Shown piece by piece: positions 10,400 through 20,339 of a stretch of 64,000 bases of DNA (position 1 is the stretch's first letter; every line of letters starts with the position of its first letter). The DNA lies in the NCBI GenBank assembly GCA_963575745.1, contig CAUYUJ010019937.1, positions 174,562 to 238,561 on the forward strand, given 5' to 3'. The DNA comes from Prorocentrum cordatum. Lineage: Eukaryota > Sar > Dinophyceae > Prorocentrales > Prorocentraceae. Made by a program: the position numbers and the translations under genes. The notes under the pieces were generated by a model. That model had not been told where the DNA came from. It made no database searches and worked only from the letters and a program-made list of their open reading frames with translations.

Positions 10400-10570
10400 T
10401 TATGGGGGTTTCCAGTGGCAGCGCCTTGGGGCCGCGAGTGGGGCAATTTGTGAAAACCCAGGCCAGCCTGTGATTGTCAGCGTTTTCATTTGTTCCACCC
10501 ATAAAAATGGCGTAAGTCCAATGTTTTCGTTCGTTGTTCCCATTGCCCCACGTGAAACGTAGTTTTTTGT
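10400..10570. repeat. partial copies related to the 10575-10797 element
   Basis: GTTTCCAGTGGCAGCGCCTT then GGGGCCGCGA resembles the right end of the element at 10575-10797. The following AATTTGTGAAAACCCAGGCC segment has a counterpart near 10940-10960. Confidence 0.35.
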
Positions 10571-10574
10571 TAAA

Positions 10575-10797
10575 AAAATGTTTTCCTGGTGAGCTTCCGT
10601 GGCCCCAAGGCGATGCCTCTGGACCCCCCCCCGCGATCAGAATCAAGTTGTCGATGGCTTACAAGTTGATTATGGTTGTTGGCGCCCGCTATACACCCGC
10701 AATCATAATCAATTTGTATATTGCTTTCGCGTCGATTGTAAGCGCGGCGACTTCCAGGGGCAACGCCCTGGGGCCGCGAAAGCTTACCGGGAAAAAA
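10575..10797. mobile_element. hairpin (foldback) element with about 40-bp inverted ends
   Basis: The left end TTTTCCTGGTGAGCTTCCGT and following GGCCCCAAGGCGATGCC is the imperfect reverse complement of the right end GGCAACGCCCTGGGGCCGCG plus AAAGCTTACCGGGAAAA. Inside, TTGATTATGGTTG and CAATCATAATCAA form a second inverted pair, so most of the element could fold back. A half copy lies near 11040-11140. No protein is encoded. Confidence 0.55.
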
Positions 10798-11029
10798 TGA
10801 AAGACAGGACGACGCACAAAGAAACACATGACACAACAAAAGGAGCGTCTTGGGACCGTTTACCAAGAACACCGGAACAAAAACAGGACAACCCTATAAA
10901 CAAGAACGTGTGTGTTTTTTCACTGGGAATATTTGGAACGCCACGGAAAACCCGTGACTGTCAGCGGTTTCGTGTGTTTCACGCATGAAACTTGCGACAG
11001 CCACGCTGTGTCCTTTTTTAAATAAAAAA

Positions 11030-11200
11030 AGTGAAAGCGCCAACCAATTTTATGCTTTCCTGGTTAGCTTCCGCGGCCCCGAGGCGCTGCTTTTGGGCGC
11101 CCCCCACATCAAAATCCAACTGCACATGGCTTACGCATTGATTGTGAACCTCGGTGTTTTTGGAAAACGTGCATCAACAAACACAGCGTTTAGATGGACT
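11030..11200. repeat. half copy of the 10575-10797 element
   Basis: TTTCCTGGTTAGCTTCCGCG with following GGCCCCGAGGCGCTGC and then CATGGCTTACGCATTGATTG matches the left half of 10575-10797 in order. The right half is missing or too diverged. Confidence 0.4.
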
Positions 11201-12365
11201 TGAAATCGATTTTGACTGTGGGCAATTCAGTTGGATGGTCGCTGTTGACATCAAGAATTTCATTCGGTTGTAATCGCACGAAGGGCGGGCCCACGCCACG
11301 GCAGCAGAGCTGCGACGTCGGAGGAGAGAAGGGGGGGAACGTTGGAGGAGGGGGGCTGCAGGGAGGGCGACCGCGGCGGCGACAGCGACGACGAGCTTCT
11401 TCAGCAGGAGGAGCGCACAACGTCGGAGGAGGGTCGCGTGAACTCCTCGCGCTTGTCCCCATCGACCGCTCGCCCCACCTGCTCGGGCGCAGCTCCTGGG
11501 AGGGTGGAGTCACCGTCGGCGCTGGCTTGTCCGCGGTCGACATCGTCCCGCCCATTGTTGATCCCGTTTGATATGGCTGATCCGTTTGTCAATGAATCGC
11601 TGAATGTCGGAATTTTGGAATTTCCAGCTCGCTATCTTCTTTTTGCGCCTTCCTACTGCAATGATCGCGTGGTGTCCCCTCCTCTTTCCCCTTTGCAGGC
11701 GGCGCGCGGCCGCTTTGTGTTTTTTCACCGCCCTCCTCCTTCATGCTTATGCCCACTTCTTCTGACCGACGGATAATCCTGGTCAGTTCTGTCCTCGCCC
11801 AATCCCGCTTTCATCCGCCACGCGCCCATCGTGCTGGCTATGCGGCTGCGCCCGCCCTCTTCTTCGGCTGTCGCCACATGTTTCCTGGGCCCAAGGTGCC
11901 CCCAGGGTCCCAGGGGAGGCCTGGGTGGCCTCCAGCTCGCCTTCGAGAGGCTCAGAAGGCCCCATTGAGGCTCCAAGATTCGGCGGCGCGCCCTGGAAGG
12001 GAAGTTGGAAGGGGCGGCCCGTTGTCAGGAAGTTCGGGAGTCCACCAGCCTTCTAAGAAGTTTCTTGATCCTTCCCCGAAGACACAAGACACTTTTCAGA
12101 AGGCGCGAGGGCTTCTGAAACATCCCACAAGTTTTCTGAAAAAGGCCGTCCCCCCCCCCCCCCTCGCTTGCCCTTAACAGATGGCGCGGGGAGCTGGGGA
12201 CATTCCGTGGCAGGACCACCTCTGGCACCACCCGCTCGTTTTTCCAGGGGCGCGCCCCTTCAGAAGCGAGGAGGGCCGATCCAGGATCCGCTGTGCCTCC
12301 GCCCTTCCTCTGGCGTCGCGGCTCGGCCTCCTTGCGCGCGGCCCCCGAACAAAAATGTATGTTTG
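11201..12365. other. intergenic, no supported gene
   Basis: Several medium open frames exist on both strands in GC-rich sequence, but none carries a recognisable motif or consistent codon bias. A homopolymer C run is at about 12152-12162. Confidence 0.3.
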
Positions 12366-12374
12366 CCCGTGGCT

Positions 12375-12570
12375 GACGCCACGGGGGGAGACGAATCATA
12401 TGGTGCGGACCAATACGCCCAGGGATTCGGTTTGCCTGCGCAGGGCAAGCGCGCGGGCGGTGTTGCGGCCCGCCTGGCCGCGGCCACGGCTGCTTCCACG
12501 CGGGCGCCGTGTGAGGAGGTCCCCGTGGCGATGCCTACAGGGACCCCTGCCCCCCCCCCCGCCCTTGCTG
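12375..12570 (+). CDS. candidate exon, Ala/Gly-rich hypothetical protein
   Basis: The plus frame reads GGDESYGADQYAQGFGLPAQ and continues Ala-rich to about 12560 with G/C third positions. Upstream and downstream lose this character. A poly-C run follows at 12549-12560. No domain is recognised. Confidence 0.22.
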
Positions 12571-12995
12571 GACAGCACGGGCGCCCCCAGCGCCCTTGTG
12601 CCGACGTCGTGCCGTCCGTTTTTGTTTTGTTTCCGCCGGGGAGGTTACGGGGCACATACATGTACATCACCACCACCTCCCTCACTTCCTCCCTCTCCGA
12701 GGAAAAGGAGGGGAAGAGGAGGGCGGAGGAGGGAGGGGGAATGGAGGTGGTGGTGGTGTGTACTCTTGGGGCCCGCAGAGGTGGGCGCTTCCGCAGAGGA
12801 CTCTTCCCACGAAGCCGCACGCGTTCGCTCGCGTTTGCCGCACTCTCTGGTCTGTCTGCTCGCGTTTGCTCCACCTCCCTTCGGCATCGTGTTCCCCCTC
12901 CCCTTCCCCTCTTATTCCGTGTCCTTCTGCTCCCTGCCTTGTCTTCTCGCGCAGTTTCTTTTCCTCTCCTCCTCTTGTTTGCCCCCTTCCTTTTC
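12571..12995. other. intergenic, GAGG/CTCC-rich sequence
   Basis: Purine-rich (GAGG) then pyrimidine-rich (CCCTC, CTTC) low-complexity sequence. No gene is supported. Confidence 0.35.
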
Positions 12996-12999
12996 TTCG

Positions 13000-13217
13000 G
13001 GCGCAATTTTTAAAGGGTCGAATTCAGACTTTGCCCTCGTCCGAAATACGGCTTAATCCGGGTAGATCTCCCCAGATTCGGCTGAATTCAGCTTAATCCT
13101 GCTTGATCCCGCTTAATCCGGCTTCTACTCGCTCAATGCGCGGCCGAATTTGGTGTAGCAGCTACCCAATAGGGCTTACTCTCCTTTAGTCCCTCTGACG
13201 AGGACTTCCGAGCAGTT
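13000..13217. mobile_element. relative of the palmitoyltransferase intron 1 element
   Basis: Matches 60811-61020 in order: TTGCCCTCGTCCGAAAT, then repeated TTAATCC-G/T-GC units, then GTAGCAGCTACCCAATAGGG, then CAGTTGCC at the end. The outer ends are diverged forms of the same inverted repeats (TTCGGGCGCAAT left; AGCAGTTGCC right). Target-site duplication is not clear here. In this location the element is outside any recognised gene. Confidence 0.6.
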
Positions 13218-14160
13218 GCCATGCCATCTTTCCTCTTGCTCCCTGCCTGTTCTCTCCGTCTGGTCCCCCTTCCGCCTGCCCGCCCGCCCCGCCGGCCCCG
13301 ACCTCCCGCCCGTGCGGTTGTCGTCGTCTGCCTGCGTCTCCCTCCCCCCCCTTCGCCGGGCGGCACAGCCTGCCTGGGAGCAGCGCGGAGCTGCTCAGGG
13401 CGACGTTGCGGGCCTCCTGGCGCTGGCACGTTTCTTGGCGCGGTCGATTAGTTTGTTGGTTCGGAGGCCCTCCCTGCCATGGCCCCGCTGATCCTTGGCA
13501 CGCGCGCCTCTTGTTAATTCCTACCGCTCCATGCTCCATTCCGGAAGCCCGGGCAAGATTTATATCGATCTGCAGTGTGTCTTGGACCTTCTTGAAAGGG
13601 GCGCCAAGAGGCCGACATGCACTGGAGCGAGCCTCGAGCGGGGAAGGGAGCCGAGCCGAAACTCCAAGCTGTAGTGGATATGGGCAGAAGTATTGCCCGC
13701 GCAAGGATTTCGTCCCCCTTCTTCAAAGAACTGCGGGAGTCCTGTCGCCGAGGCCCAGGGGGGACTCACAAAGAGGCGGTCTCGAACTCCCTGTTTGTGA
13801 GGCCTCCCTGGGCCAGTTTGTTCATCGTTGGTTGATACTTGATGGCTCCGCTAAGCGGCCTCGCAGAGCAAACGTGCGCCACTTGCAACCGCGCCCTGCA
13901 TTGGGACGGAACGTATGGGTGAGATGCCCGACAGCAGCGCCTGGTCAGCTGGAACAGGATTTGCTGTTCTTCGAGGCCTATCCGAGAACAACGATTGTCC
14001 TCTTGTCCAGTTTACCGCACGGGTTGTCCAAATCTGAAGGTAATATTTGGTCGCGGCGCACAGATCCGAGGGTTATCCTTTTCTCCGTCACGAGCAAGGC
14101 TCCACATCCTCCGACTCGCGGTCCAGATTCACATCCAAATCCACGGCCTCGCGGTCCGGA
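13218..14160. other. intergenic, no gene seen
   Basis: C-rich then mixed sequence. The open frame at 13406-14167 is long but changes composition and has no recognisable domain. Confidence 0.3.
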
Positions 14161-14670
14161 GCGGTGAGGTCCACGATGTCTCCCCGAGCTGATCGACCCA
14201 AACGGGGTGGTGACCACACCGTGCGGTGAGTCGGTGGGGACTCGGGGTCACCGCACGGTTTTGGGACTCGAGTCCCTCTCCGAGGACGTCTCGGGCGACG
14301 GGCCTCCAGGGTCCCAAGACCGTGCGGTGACGGACCGTACGGTGAGGTCTCTTGGAATTCCGAGGTCACCGCACGGTCTGTCACCGCCTTGTTTCGGGCT
14401 TCCAAAGCTGAGGGGGACCCCCACTGGCTCCGTCCGCTGGTGGTCCCTGGTGATGGTGGTGTCGCTGTTCCCTGTTCCTGAAGCGCGTCCTCGGGATTGC
14501 GCGCAGTCAACGCGCATAGTGAGCGTGACCGATGTTCCAAGGTTGCTTTCTCTTGCGCCCTTGCCCCTTCGGCCCATTCTTAGTTGAATTGTCGCTGGCC
14601 CATCCCGCTCGAAAAAGGCAAACATGGCCCCCCAAGGCCCTTGCATACTTACCGCGGATCCTTGCTATGC
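14160..14670. repeat. dispersed repeat with CACCGCACGG/CCGTGCGGTG dyads, copy A
   Basis: CCGTGCGGTGA and its reverse complement TCACCGCACGG alternate at about 14218, 14249, 14321, 14337 and 14367. Downstream lies CCCGCTCGAAAAAGGC then CCAAGGCCC. The same order, dyads first and then CCCGCTCGAAAGGCTTC then CCAAGGCCC, occurs at 59590-60235, so both are copies of one element of at least 500 bp. Confidence 0.5.
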
Positions 14671-15254
14671 GTTTGCTTGTGTCCATTGGCCCGCGCTTCG
14701 GGGCCCAGACCGCGAGGCCATGCTCGTCGCTCGTGGCTGAAGTCCCCTCCCCCTGCGAGAGGCCGCTTGCTGCAGGGTCCTCGGCCGGGGCGTCTTCATC
14801 CCGGCCGTGATCTTCCTGACGCTGGTCGCCGCCGTCTCGCCCCCTCGTGCATGCTGAGTCGGCGGCGAGCCCAGGGAGGAAGACACGAGGGGGCGGGCCC
14901 CTCAGAGGGCTCGGAAGGCCTCCGGCCTTCTGAGAAGCTTTCTTAGGAGACGGATGGCCCCTCCGAAGGCCTCTGGAGTTGAGAAGTTCTCTTACGTAGG
15001 AACAGATCAGGTCTTATTTTTCTAGAAAATACTTTTCAAATACTTTTCAAACACTTCATGGTTTTGACAAAAAATCGATAACGTTAAACCTCAGGGGAGG
15101 AGTGGTAACGAAGAGGATGCAGAGTCGTATATCATATTCGAAGTCAAAAGGGCACTCGTGGAAACTGTGTTCGTTTTCAAGTAGTGGGGGGGGGGGGTGC
15201 GCCAGCGCGGAGCCCGCGGAACGCGAGTGTTCCTTGCCCACCCGAATAAAGAGG
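14671..15254. other. intergenic; contains sequence related (inverted) to 45360-45520
   Basis: At 14920-15060 the order is AAGGCCTCCGGCCTTCTGAG, GAGTTGAGAAGTTC, GTAGGAAC, then repeated ACTTTTCAAA. The segment 45360-45520 read on the other strand has AGAGTTGAGAAGTTCCC, GTAGGAAC, then runs of TTTAAACAC. A poly-G run is at 15185-15197. No gene. Confidence 0.35.
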
Positions 15255-15480
15255 GGGGCTCTTAAAACCTCGTTGGGGCCTCTTAGGGCGTCTGAGGGGA
15301 CCCTACCCGTCTGTGGCGCCTTCGGAGGCCGTCTTGGTGCCATCTTGGAGCGCGTTTGGGCAGTCTTGGAGTTCTCTTGGGAGCCTCTTGGCCGTCTTGG
15401 TGCCATCTTGGAACGCGCTTGGGCCGACTTAGAGGCCTCTTGGGCTGTCTTGGAGCTATATCTTAAGACTCTCCGGCCCC
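15255..15480. repeat. CTTGGGG/CTTGGAG-type minisatellite
   Basis: Units such as CCGTCTTGGTGCCATCTTGG repeat with substitutions. Same family as 3370-3930. It lies immediately upstream of a spliced-leader relict. Confidence 0.65.
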
Positions 15481-15507
15481 CTGTGCGGGAGGGAGGAAAG
15501 CTTCTCT

Positions 15508-15528
15508 CCCGCAGCCATTTTGGCTCAG
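15508..15528 (+). promoter_or_regulatory. relict dinoflagellate spliced leader
   Basis: CCGCAGCCATTTTGGCTCAG matches the dinoflagellate trans-spliced leader (CCGTAGCCATTTTGGCTCAAG) except for one substitution and one missing A. It sits 22 bases before the first ATG of a long intronless frame. Such relicts are known to mark genes that passed through a trans-spliced mRNA and were reinserted by reverse transcription. Confidence 0.85.
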
Positions 15529-15549
15529 CGCCAACGCGGTTGGCAACGC

Positions 15550-18264
15550 ATGGCATCCGATAGTGTAGACGATTGGCTACCACAGCCAAGTGATTCCAGC
15601 GACAATGAAAGTTTGTTTGAGCCTCTCGATGTAAACCCGTGGCTAGTAGATTCGCTTGAACACGCCGCCGCGGAGGCCAGCCCAGACCAGCACATAGACG
15701 ATTTCTTAACAGGTTGGATTTCTTTGTCGAACGGCGGCTTGGAGGACGACCCACCAGAAGAGAGACCCGACGTTGATCACCAGGAAAGTGCCATCATAGT
15801 AGCGGTACCAGATCCACCAGTGCCAGATCCACCAGAGCCGCCAGAACCAGAACCAGTTCCAGTTCCAGTCATGAGAGTTCACGCTGCCAGAGCGCAGCTT
15901 CGAGAGACAGCAAAGCAGGCCATACGTCTCGTAAAGACTGCACGTGGTGCAGCTTGTGGCCTAGAACGTATTGAGGACATCGACGGAATCGGTGCAGTAC
16001 CACTTGATGAACCCCTGGAAGTAGGAGGAGAATCTGGCAATCACGACCACGACGTTAGTAGTGCCAATCATATCATCAGAGGAGCGCCACAGGTCTTCAG
16101 AAACATCGCGAAGTTAATTCAGAATGGCAGCATCGACCGCATCAGAAAGGATGCGAATTTCGAGAAGGTTGCGAATGACATTGTATCTAGACGTTGTGCG
16201 CTGCTCACAGTGAGCACTTACACAGAACATGCCAAGCGATTGGAGGTAACGAGGAAAGTTCTGTTGAAGACATCATCGAGATTAGCATGTGTAGCATTGT
16301 TGTTGTTCTATTGGCAGATGCGAGACAACCTCGATCAGCTTTGCGAGAGGGTGTCGTCTTCGGACGGCGGGGTGCTTCACACTTTCACTACGTCCTGGCG
16401 ATACGACGAGACTCCAATGACAATGACGCTTATCGACCAGGACGAGCTGTACGGCGTGCCAGATGAGATATTGAAAAAACTACAAGCACTACCTCAGGGC
16501 ACCGCTGGCGAGAGTGATAAGAGGGACACGGGGGTTGCAAAATTGCTACAATCAGAAATCGTTGTTGGAGCACTGGTTCACTACAAGTCGAAGTGGATCT
16601 TGTTCACGTGGAAGCCACCCTTGCCCTTGCTGTGGATGTCACGGACTACATCATCAAACTTTTATTTGTGCGTTGACTTGTTGCAAGATCTGTTGGACGT
16701 GGACTCCATCGGTTCCAGATTCAAGCGAGCCCAGCGGCTCTCCGCCAGCGACGGAGACGGCGCCATCGAGAGGGCTGAACGAGCACGAGTACATGGGCAA
16801 GACACGAGTAAGCAGATGGTGGCAACGCTTCGCACACAGTGTTTCGTTCACAAGTGTTGTAACGCGAGAGAAGAGGTATGCAATTTGATGAAGTCAACGG
16901 TCTCCAAGCTGAAGCACGTTTCCTTGTCATTTTCTTTCCAGAACCACTTGAAGCTGTTTCGCGGCGCAGTTCGCCGCGTTCTTTGTACTGCATCGATTGA
17001 GAGAACTACACTTATCGCCCGCGACTCTTTGTGGAACGTGCGACAGTTGAACCGAGTACTGCCAGACACACCTGAGAATGTTTTTCGGAGGAATGAATTG
17101 CCGGCGATATCCAGTGGGCCCTGGCAGCAAGAGAATGGAAAGATTGTCGTGCACCGAGACGGTCCCGAGAGCGACGACGAGATCATCAAGCAGCTCGTAA
17201 CCAGAGGTACCAGAGCACTTGTATGGAATGGGCCAGGGTCATTCCCTAGCCGAAATTGGACACATTGCGAAGACTGCGTTCAATGGTGCAGCATAATGGA
17301 GTTGGTGTTCGGGGTGTTCTCGCGTGCGTATATGGACTACGCTGAGACCTTGTGCAGCGTTCGAGCGGGGAGTGCTGCAGCTATGATTGTGGTGGGCGGT
17401 GATGTCGACGACGACGACGCGTTGCCGCTCCCAATAGAAGATGATCGCGCAGAAGATGCTGGTGACGATGCCGATGGCGGCATAGGCATAGGCCCTGGCG
17501 CTGCAGCGGGCCCTGCGGCCAAATGTGAGAAGCCCTCGGAGTCCAGCGTCGAGGAAGAAAAAAAACGAGAACAGCACAGGTTTCGGCAGTCAGTGTGTGC
17601 ATGGATTCAGTCTGGGAATGTCCTGGTCGAGAGCGTCATTCTGTTCACCGCCCTAGGCCCGCATATCAAGGTAATGGACAAGCTGCCGTGCATTGCTGGG
17701 GACAAATGGGAGAACAAGCAGAAAACGATCGAGATCAATGCAGCGCGCCAGGGGGGCGCTGCTGGTAGCGACCTTGGTGCGAGGCCGAAGCGGGAGATGA
17801 GGCTTCCTTTGGCGTACGAAGGCGTCGTCGAGAGCACGTTCATCGATGAGACTTTGGCGCTGATGACGAACCCTGATGCTTGGGCGATGATACCAGCATC
17901 GCGTCGAACAAAGGCTTGGCAGACCAAGGTATTTACGTTGTTGGCTCGAGGGGCCTACAGTATGAACGAGCTGCGCGCGGCTCACAAGAACTATCCGTAC
18001 AAGACTTTCGGGATCATCAACCGACCTGATCTTGCCGATGAAGTTCTAGCGGGTTCAGAGTGTGGGAAGCGCTTGGACGAGTGGTCTGCAGAGTTTGTTC
18101 GGTTCCATAAAGACTTGCTGTCTCCCAGTGCTCAGGCCGACCTGCGGAGCACAGCGCTCCTCATGTCAGATGAGACAGTGCAGATCGAGTACAGGCATCA
18201 GAAAACAGACGTTTCCAAGTGGGCAGGTCCGTGCAGCGACGAGTGCTTGATATGGCTGGGTTGA
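15550..18264 (+). CDS. large dinoflagellate protein of unknown function, 904 codons, intronless
   Basis: The first ATG lies 22 bases after a spliced-leader relict, which fixes the start better than the in-frame TTG inside the leader. The product has an acidic N terminus, a Pro/Glu/Val-rich linker at about residues 86-108 (PDPPVPDPPEPPEPEPVPVP), a long globular part, and a second acidic Gly/Ala-rich linker at about 613-675. Cys/His pairs occur (CFVHKCC; HCEDCVQWC), but no known family is recognised. The lack of introns in 2.7 kb contrasts with the split genes elsewhere and supports a retrogene origin. The frame ends at a TGA that overlaps the next ORF in a different frame, so the protein may really be about 1,300 residues with a frameshift. 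Confidence 0.75.
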   Translation: MASDSVDDWLPQPSDSSDNESLFEPLDVNPWLVDSLEHAAAEASPDQHIDDFLTGWISLSNGGLEDDPPEERPDVDHQESAIIVAVPDPPVPDPPEPPEPEPVPVPVMRVHAARAQLRETAKQAIRLVKTARGAACGLERIEDIDGIGAVPLDEPLEVGGESGNHDHDVSSANHIIRGAPQVFRNIAKLIQNGSIDRIRKDANFEKVANDIVSRRCALLTVSTYTEHAKRLEVTRKVLLKTSSRLACVALLLFYWQMRDNLDQLCERVSSSDGGVLHTFTTSWRYDETPMTMTLIDQDELYGVPDEILKKLQALPQGTAGESDKRDTGVAKLLQSEIVVGALVHYKSKWILFTWKPPLPLLWMSRTTSSNFYLCVDLLQDLLDVDSIGSRFKRAQRLSASDGDGAIERAERARVHGQDTSKQMVATLRTQCFVHKCCNAREEVCNLMKSTVSKLKHVSLSFSFQNHLKLFRGAVRRVLCTASIERTTLIARDSLWNVRQLNRVLPDTPENVFRRNELPAISSGPWQQENGKIVVHRDGPESDDEIIKQLVTRGTRALVWNGPGSFPSRNWTHCEDCVQWCSIMELVFGVFSRAYMDYAETLCSVRAGSAAAMIVVGGDVDDDDALPLPIEDDRAEDAGDDADGGIGIGPGAAAGPAAKCEKPSESSVEEEKKREQHRFRQSVCAWIQSGNVLVESVILFTALGPHIKVMDKLPCIAGDKWENKQKTIEINAARQGGAAGSDLGARPKREMRLPLAYEGVVESTFIDETLALMTNPDAWAMIPASRRTKAWQTKVFTLLARGAYSMNELRAAHKNYPYKTFGIINRPDLADEVLAGSECGKRLDEWSAEFVRFHKDLLSPSAQADLRSTALLMSDETVQIEYRHQKTDVSKWAGPCSDECLIWLG

Positions 18265-19451
18265 ATACTTATTGGATCGATGAACAGCTGGAGTCGTTAG
18301 CCAGAGGTTGTTGGGGGTTCAAATCAATTGCCAGGGCCGCCAGGGCCAGGGCCGAGCGTGGAGATGCGCCTGAAGCTGCTGGCAGTGACGGCCAAGGCGA
18401 CCAGCCGAAGGCAAAATCTCGCAAGCTATCATCTTGGGATGCTTTTCGCGGTGAACAAACTGTCGGGCTGAAGGGGGCGGCTCGGCCCTCGCTGCAGCAG
18501 TTGTCCATCATGTGCAAGGAACTCGGACCTGAGGGCATCCAGAAGTGCCAGGACTTAGCTGACCGAGGAAACGAAGCGAAGGAGGCAGGGAACAAGAGGC
18601 CCTTCGGCGGCATCGGGCCCCAGTCGCAGTCAGATTCCAGTTCTTCGTCAAGAGCGCGCCCGTCATCAGACTTGCAATTGTCCCTCCTCAACCCAGCCCA
18701 GCTCGCCGAGAGAGGTCAGCTTGCGCGAGCAGCGCTGCGGAAGCATCGAGCTGCTGAGCTGGCTACGGCGGAGGCTGAGGCAGCCGACAATGCTGCGTGG
18801 GAGGCGTCACCGACTGGTCCCTTGGCTGACCTGGCCATGTGCGTGCCCTCTCACCTTCGCCGAGATCGTGACCACGGAGGTGCTGATGAGTGGAACGCTT
18901 CACCAGTTGGATCACGATTGTATTCGTTGTCTGCGAGGTTCCCGAACTGCAGGGAACTCGCGAAGCACATTGTTACCATGAAGACGCATGGTTCTCCAGC
19001 AGCTGGTGGTATTCTTGGGATGATTGACAACGTGTACGAATCATTATGCGGAATTGTGCAGCATCACGAAGTGCCTGCCGTCGTCGCAGCAGGGCCGCCT
19101 AAGTTGTCCGACATCCTCTGCAAAGTTGCCAACCGTTGCTTGTGCGATCGGGATGGGAAGAACTCAGAGAAGATACGGAAACGACTTGACGCAGCATCGA
19201 AGTCCTTCCAGAAGAATTCAAGTAATGTGACGTTACTCGCCCACGGTGAAGCAGTTGGCTTATTCATGGGGAGGGCCGTTGGCCCAGACTTGCCGAACCA
19301 GCTCGGGGGCACGTCGAGATTCTTCCTCTGCCACCTCGGGCACCTGAAGGCCAAGCCGTACAGGCTCAGCTGGGATAGCGTTGTTCAGGAGGGGAGGGCG
19401 TTGCATTGTTCGGGAAGGATCTCTCTTAGCAAGCAAACAAAGCTTGAGTGA
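18252..19451 (+). CDS. second ORF of the retrogene unit, unknown function
   Basis: The forward frame is open from at least 18219, with the first ATG at 18252, overlapping the preceding ORF by a few codons in another frame. 399 codons from that ATG. The product has a basic, Ser-rich N terminus followed by SSWDAFRGEQTVGLKGAARP and a helical stretch loosely reminiscent of an HMG-like box, a Ser-rich linker, an Ala/Glu/Leu helix and a globular C terminus. No family is assigned. It has no spliced-leader relict of its own, so it is either the C-terminal part of the same protein, separated by a natural or assembly frameshift, or a downstream cistron. It ends with TGA at 19449-19451, followed by purine-rich sequence. 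Confidence 0.65.
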   Translation: MAGLNTYWIDEQLESLARGCWGFKSIARAARARAERGDAPEAAGSDGQGDQPKAKSRKLSSWDAFRGEQTVGLKGAARPSLQQLSIMCKELGPEGIQKCQDLADRGNEAKEAGNKRPFGGIGPQSQSDSSSSSRARPSSDLQLSLLNPAQLAERGQLARAALRKHRAAELATAEAEAADNAAWEASPTGPLADLAMCVPSHLRRDRDHGGADEWNASPVGSRLYSLSARFPNCRELAKHIVTMKTHGSPAAGGILGMIDNVYESLCGIVQHHEVPAVVAAGPPKLSDILCKVANRCLCDRDGKNSEKIRKRLDAASKSFQKNSSNVTLLAHGEAVGLFMGRAVGPDLPNQLGGTSRFFLCHLGHLKAKPYRLSWDSVVQEGRALHCSGRISLSKQTKLE

Positions 19452-20339
19452 GTGAATGATAGGGAGGCGAAGGAGGAGGAGGAGGGTAGGGATTATTAGA
19501 AGGAGAGGCTGTTGAAGGGGATGAGAACGAGGAGAAGGTGGAGGAGTGCATGGGAGGATGGCGCGAGGTCACATGAAGCAAGTGTGCACCTGCTGCCACC
19601 CGCACCTGCTGCCCCCTGTATGACCTGGTCTCCCTGTTCCCACGCGTGCCCCTCTCTCATCTCACGCCGTGATGCTCTCCATCGGCCTCCCATGCTTGCT
19701 CGCCCACTCACCACTCACCCCTTTTCCCCAGGAACGGGGCGATGATGTTGTAGATGAGAATAATTGAAATGAGTAGATGATATATCTGATAACAATTGAG
19801 TACCATCCCTATTTCAGGATAATAAACATAGAAAGCCACCCCTACTCTTATCACTTTGCTTCGACTCCTTGGGTCAGAAATCTTCGTTCCCCTGGAGCAT
19901 TGGGAGCCCCTTGTTCTTCGTTATCCCGGAGTACCGCGCGTTCTTGGAACCGGAGCTCTTGGGGCCCCACTCTTCCGCAAATTCTGCAAAAACAATGATG
20001 AAGCTTAGTGAAAGATATGTTCTATGATTTGCGCGCGGGGGGGGGGGGGCTGGGGCGGCGGATCGGAAGGAGGGTCGGGCATGGAGGGGTAAGAGGGAGG
20101 AGTTTTTTTTAACATCCGAAAGGCGGTTGTCTTGGACGCACGCCGTAGCATCGCGCCCTCTCACTCGCCCCCTCCTGCTCTAGTGAGGGGAGGACGGCGG
20201 CGGCCTTCAACTGGATTGTGCTGCTCTGGATGGGGCTCGCCTGGACGACGAGCTTCAATGGGTGGGGCGCGTGATGTCTGTGGTCTCATCGTTCTCACTT
20301 TCTGCTCCTTTCGACTTGCAGGGTGTTTTCGATCAGACA
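19452..20339. other. intergenic/UTR with GGAG-rich sequence, poly-G tract and possible short exon
   Basis: GAGG-rich sequence to about 19560, an AT-richer patch at 19750-19860, and a poly-G run at 20036-20049. A G/C-ending forward frame (FVPLEHWEPLVLRYPGVPRV onward) ends at TAG near 20010 and could be a terminal exon, but its gene is unknown. CTTTCGACTTGCAGG at about 20309-20323 is a good 3' splice-site candidate just before the next gene. Confidence 0.3.

Noticed and set aside
15520-15549. In-frame non-ATG start for the 904-codon ORF inside the leader relict
   Set aside because: TTG lies within the relict spliced leader; the ATG at 15550 is the first plausible start.
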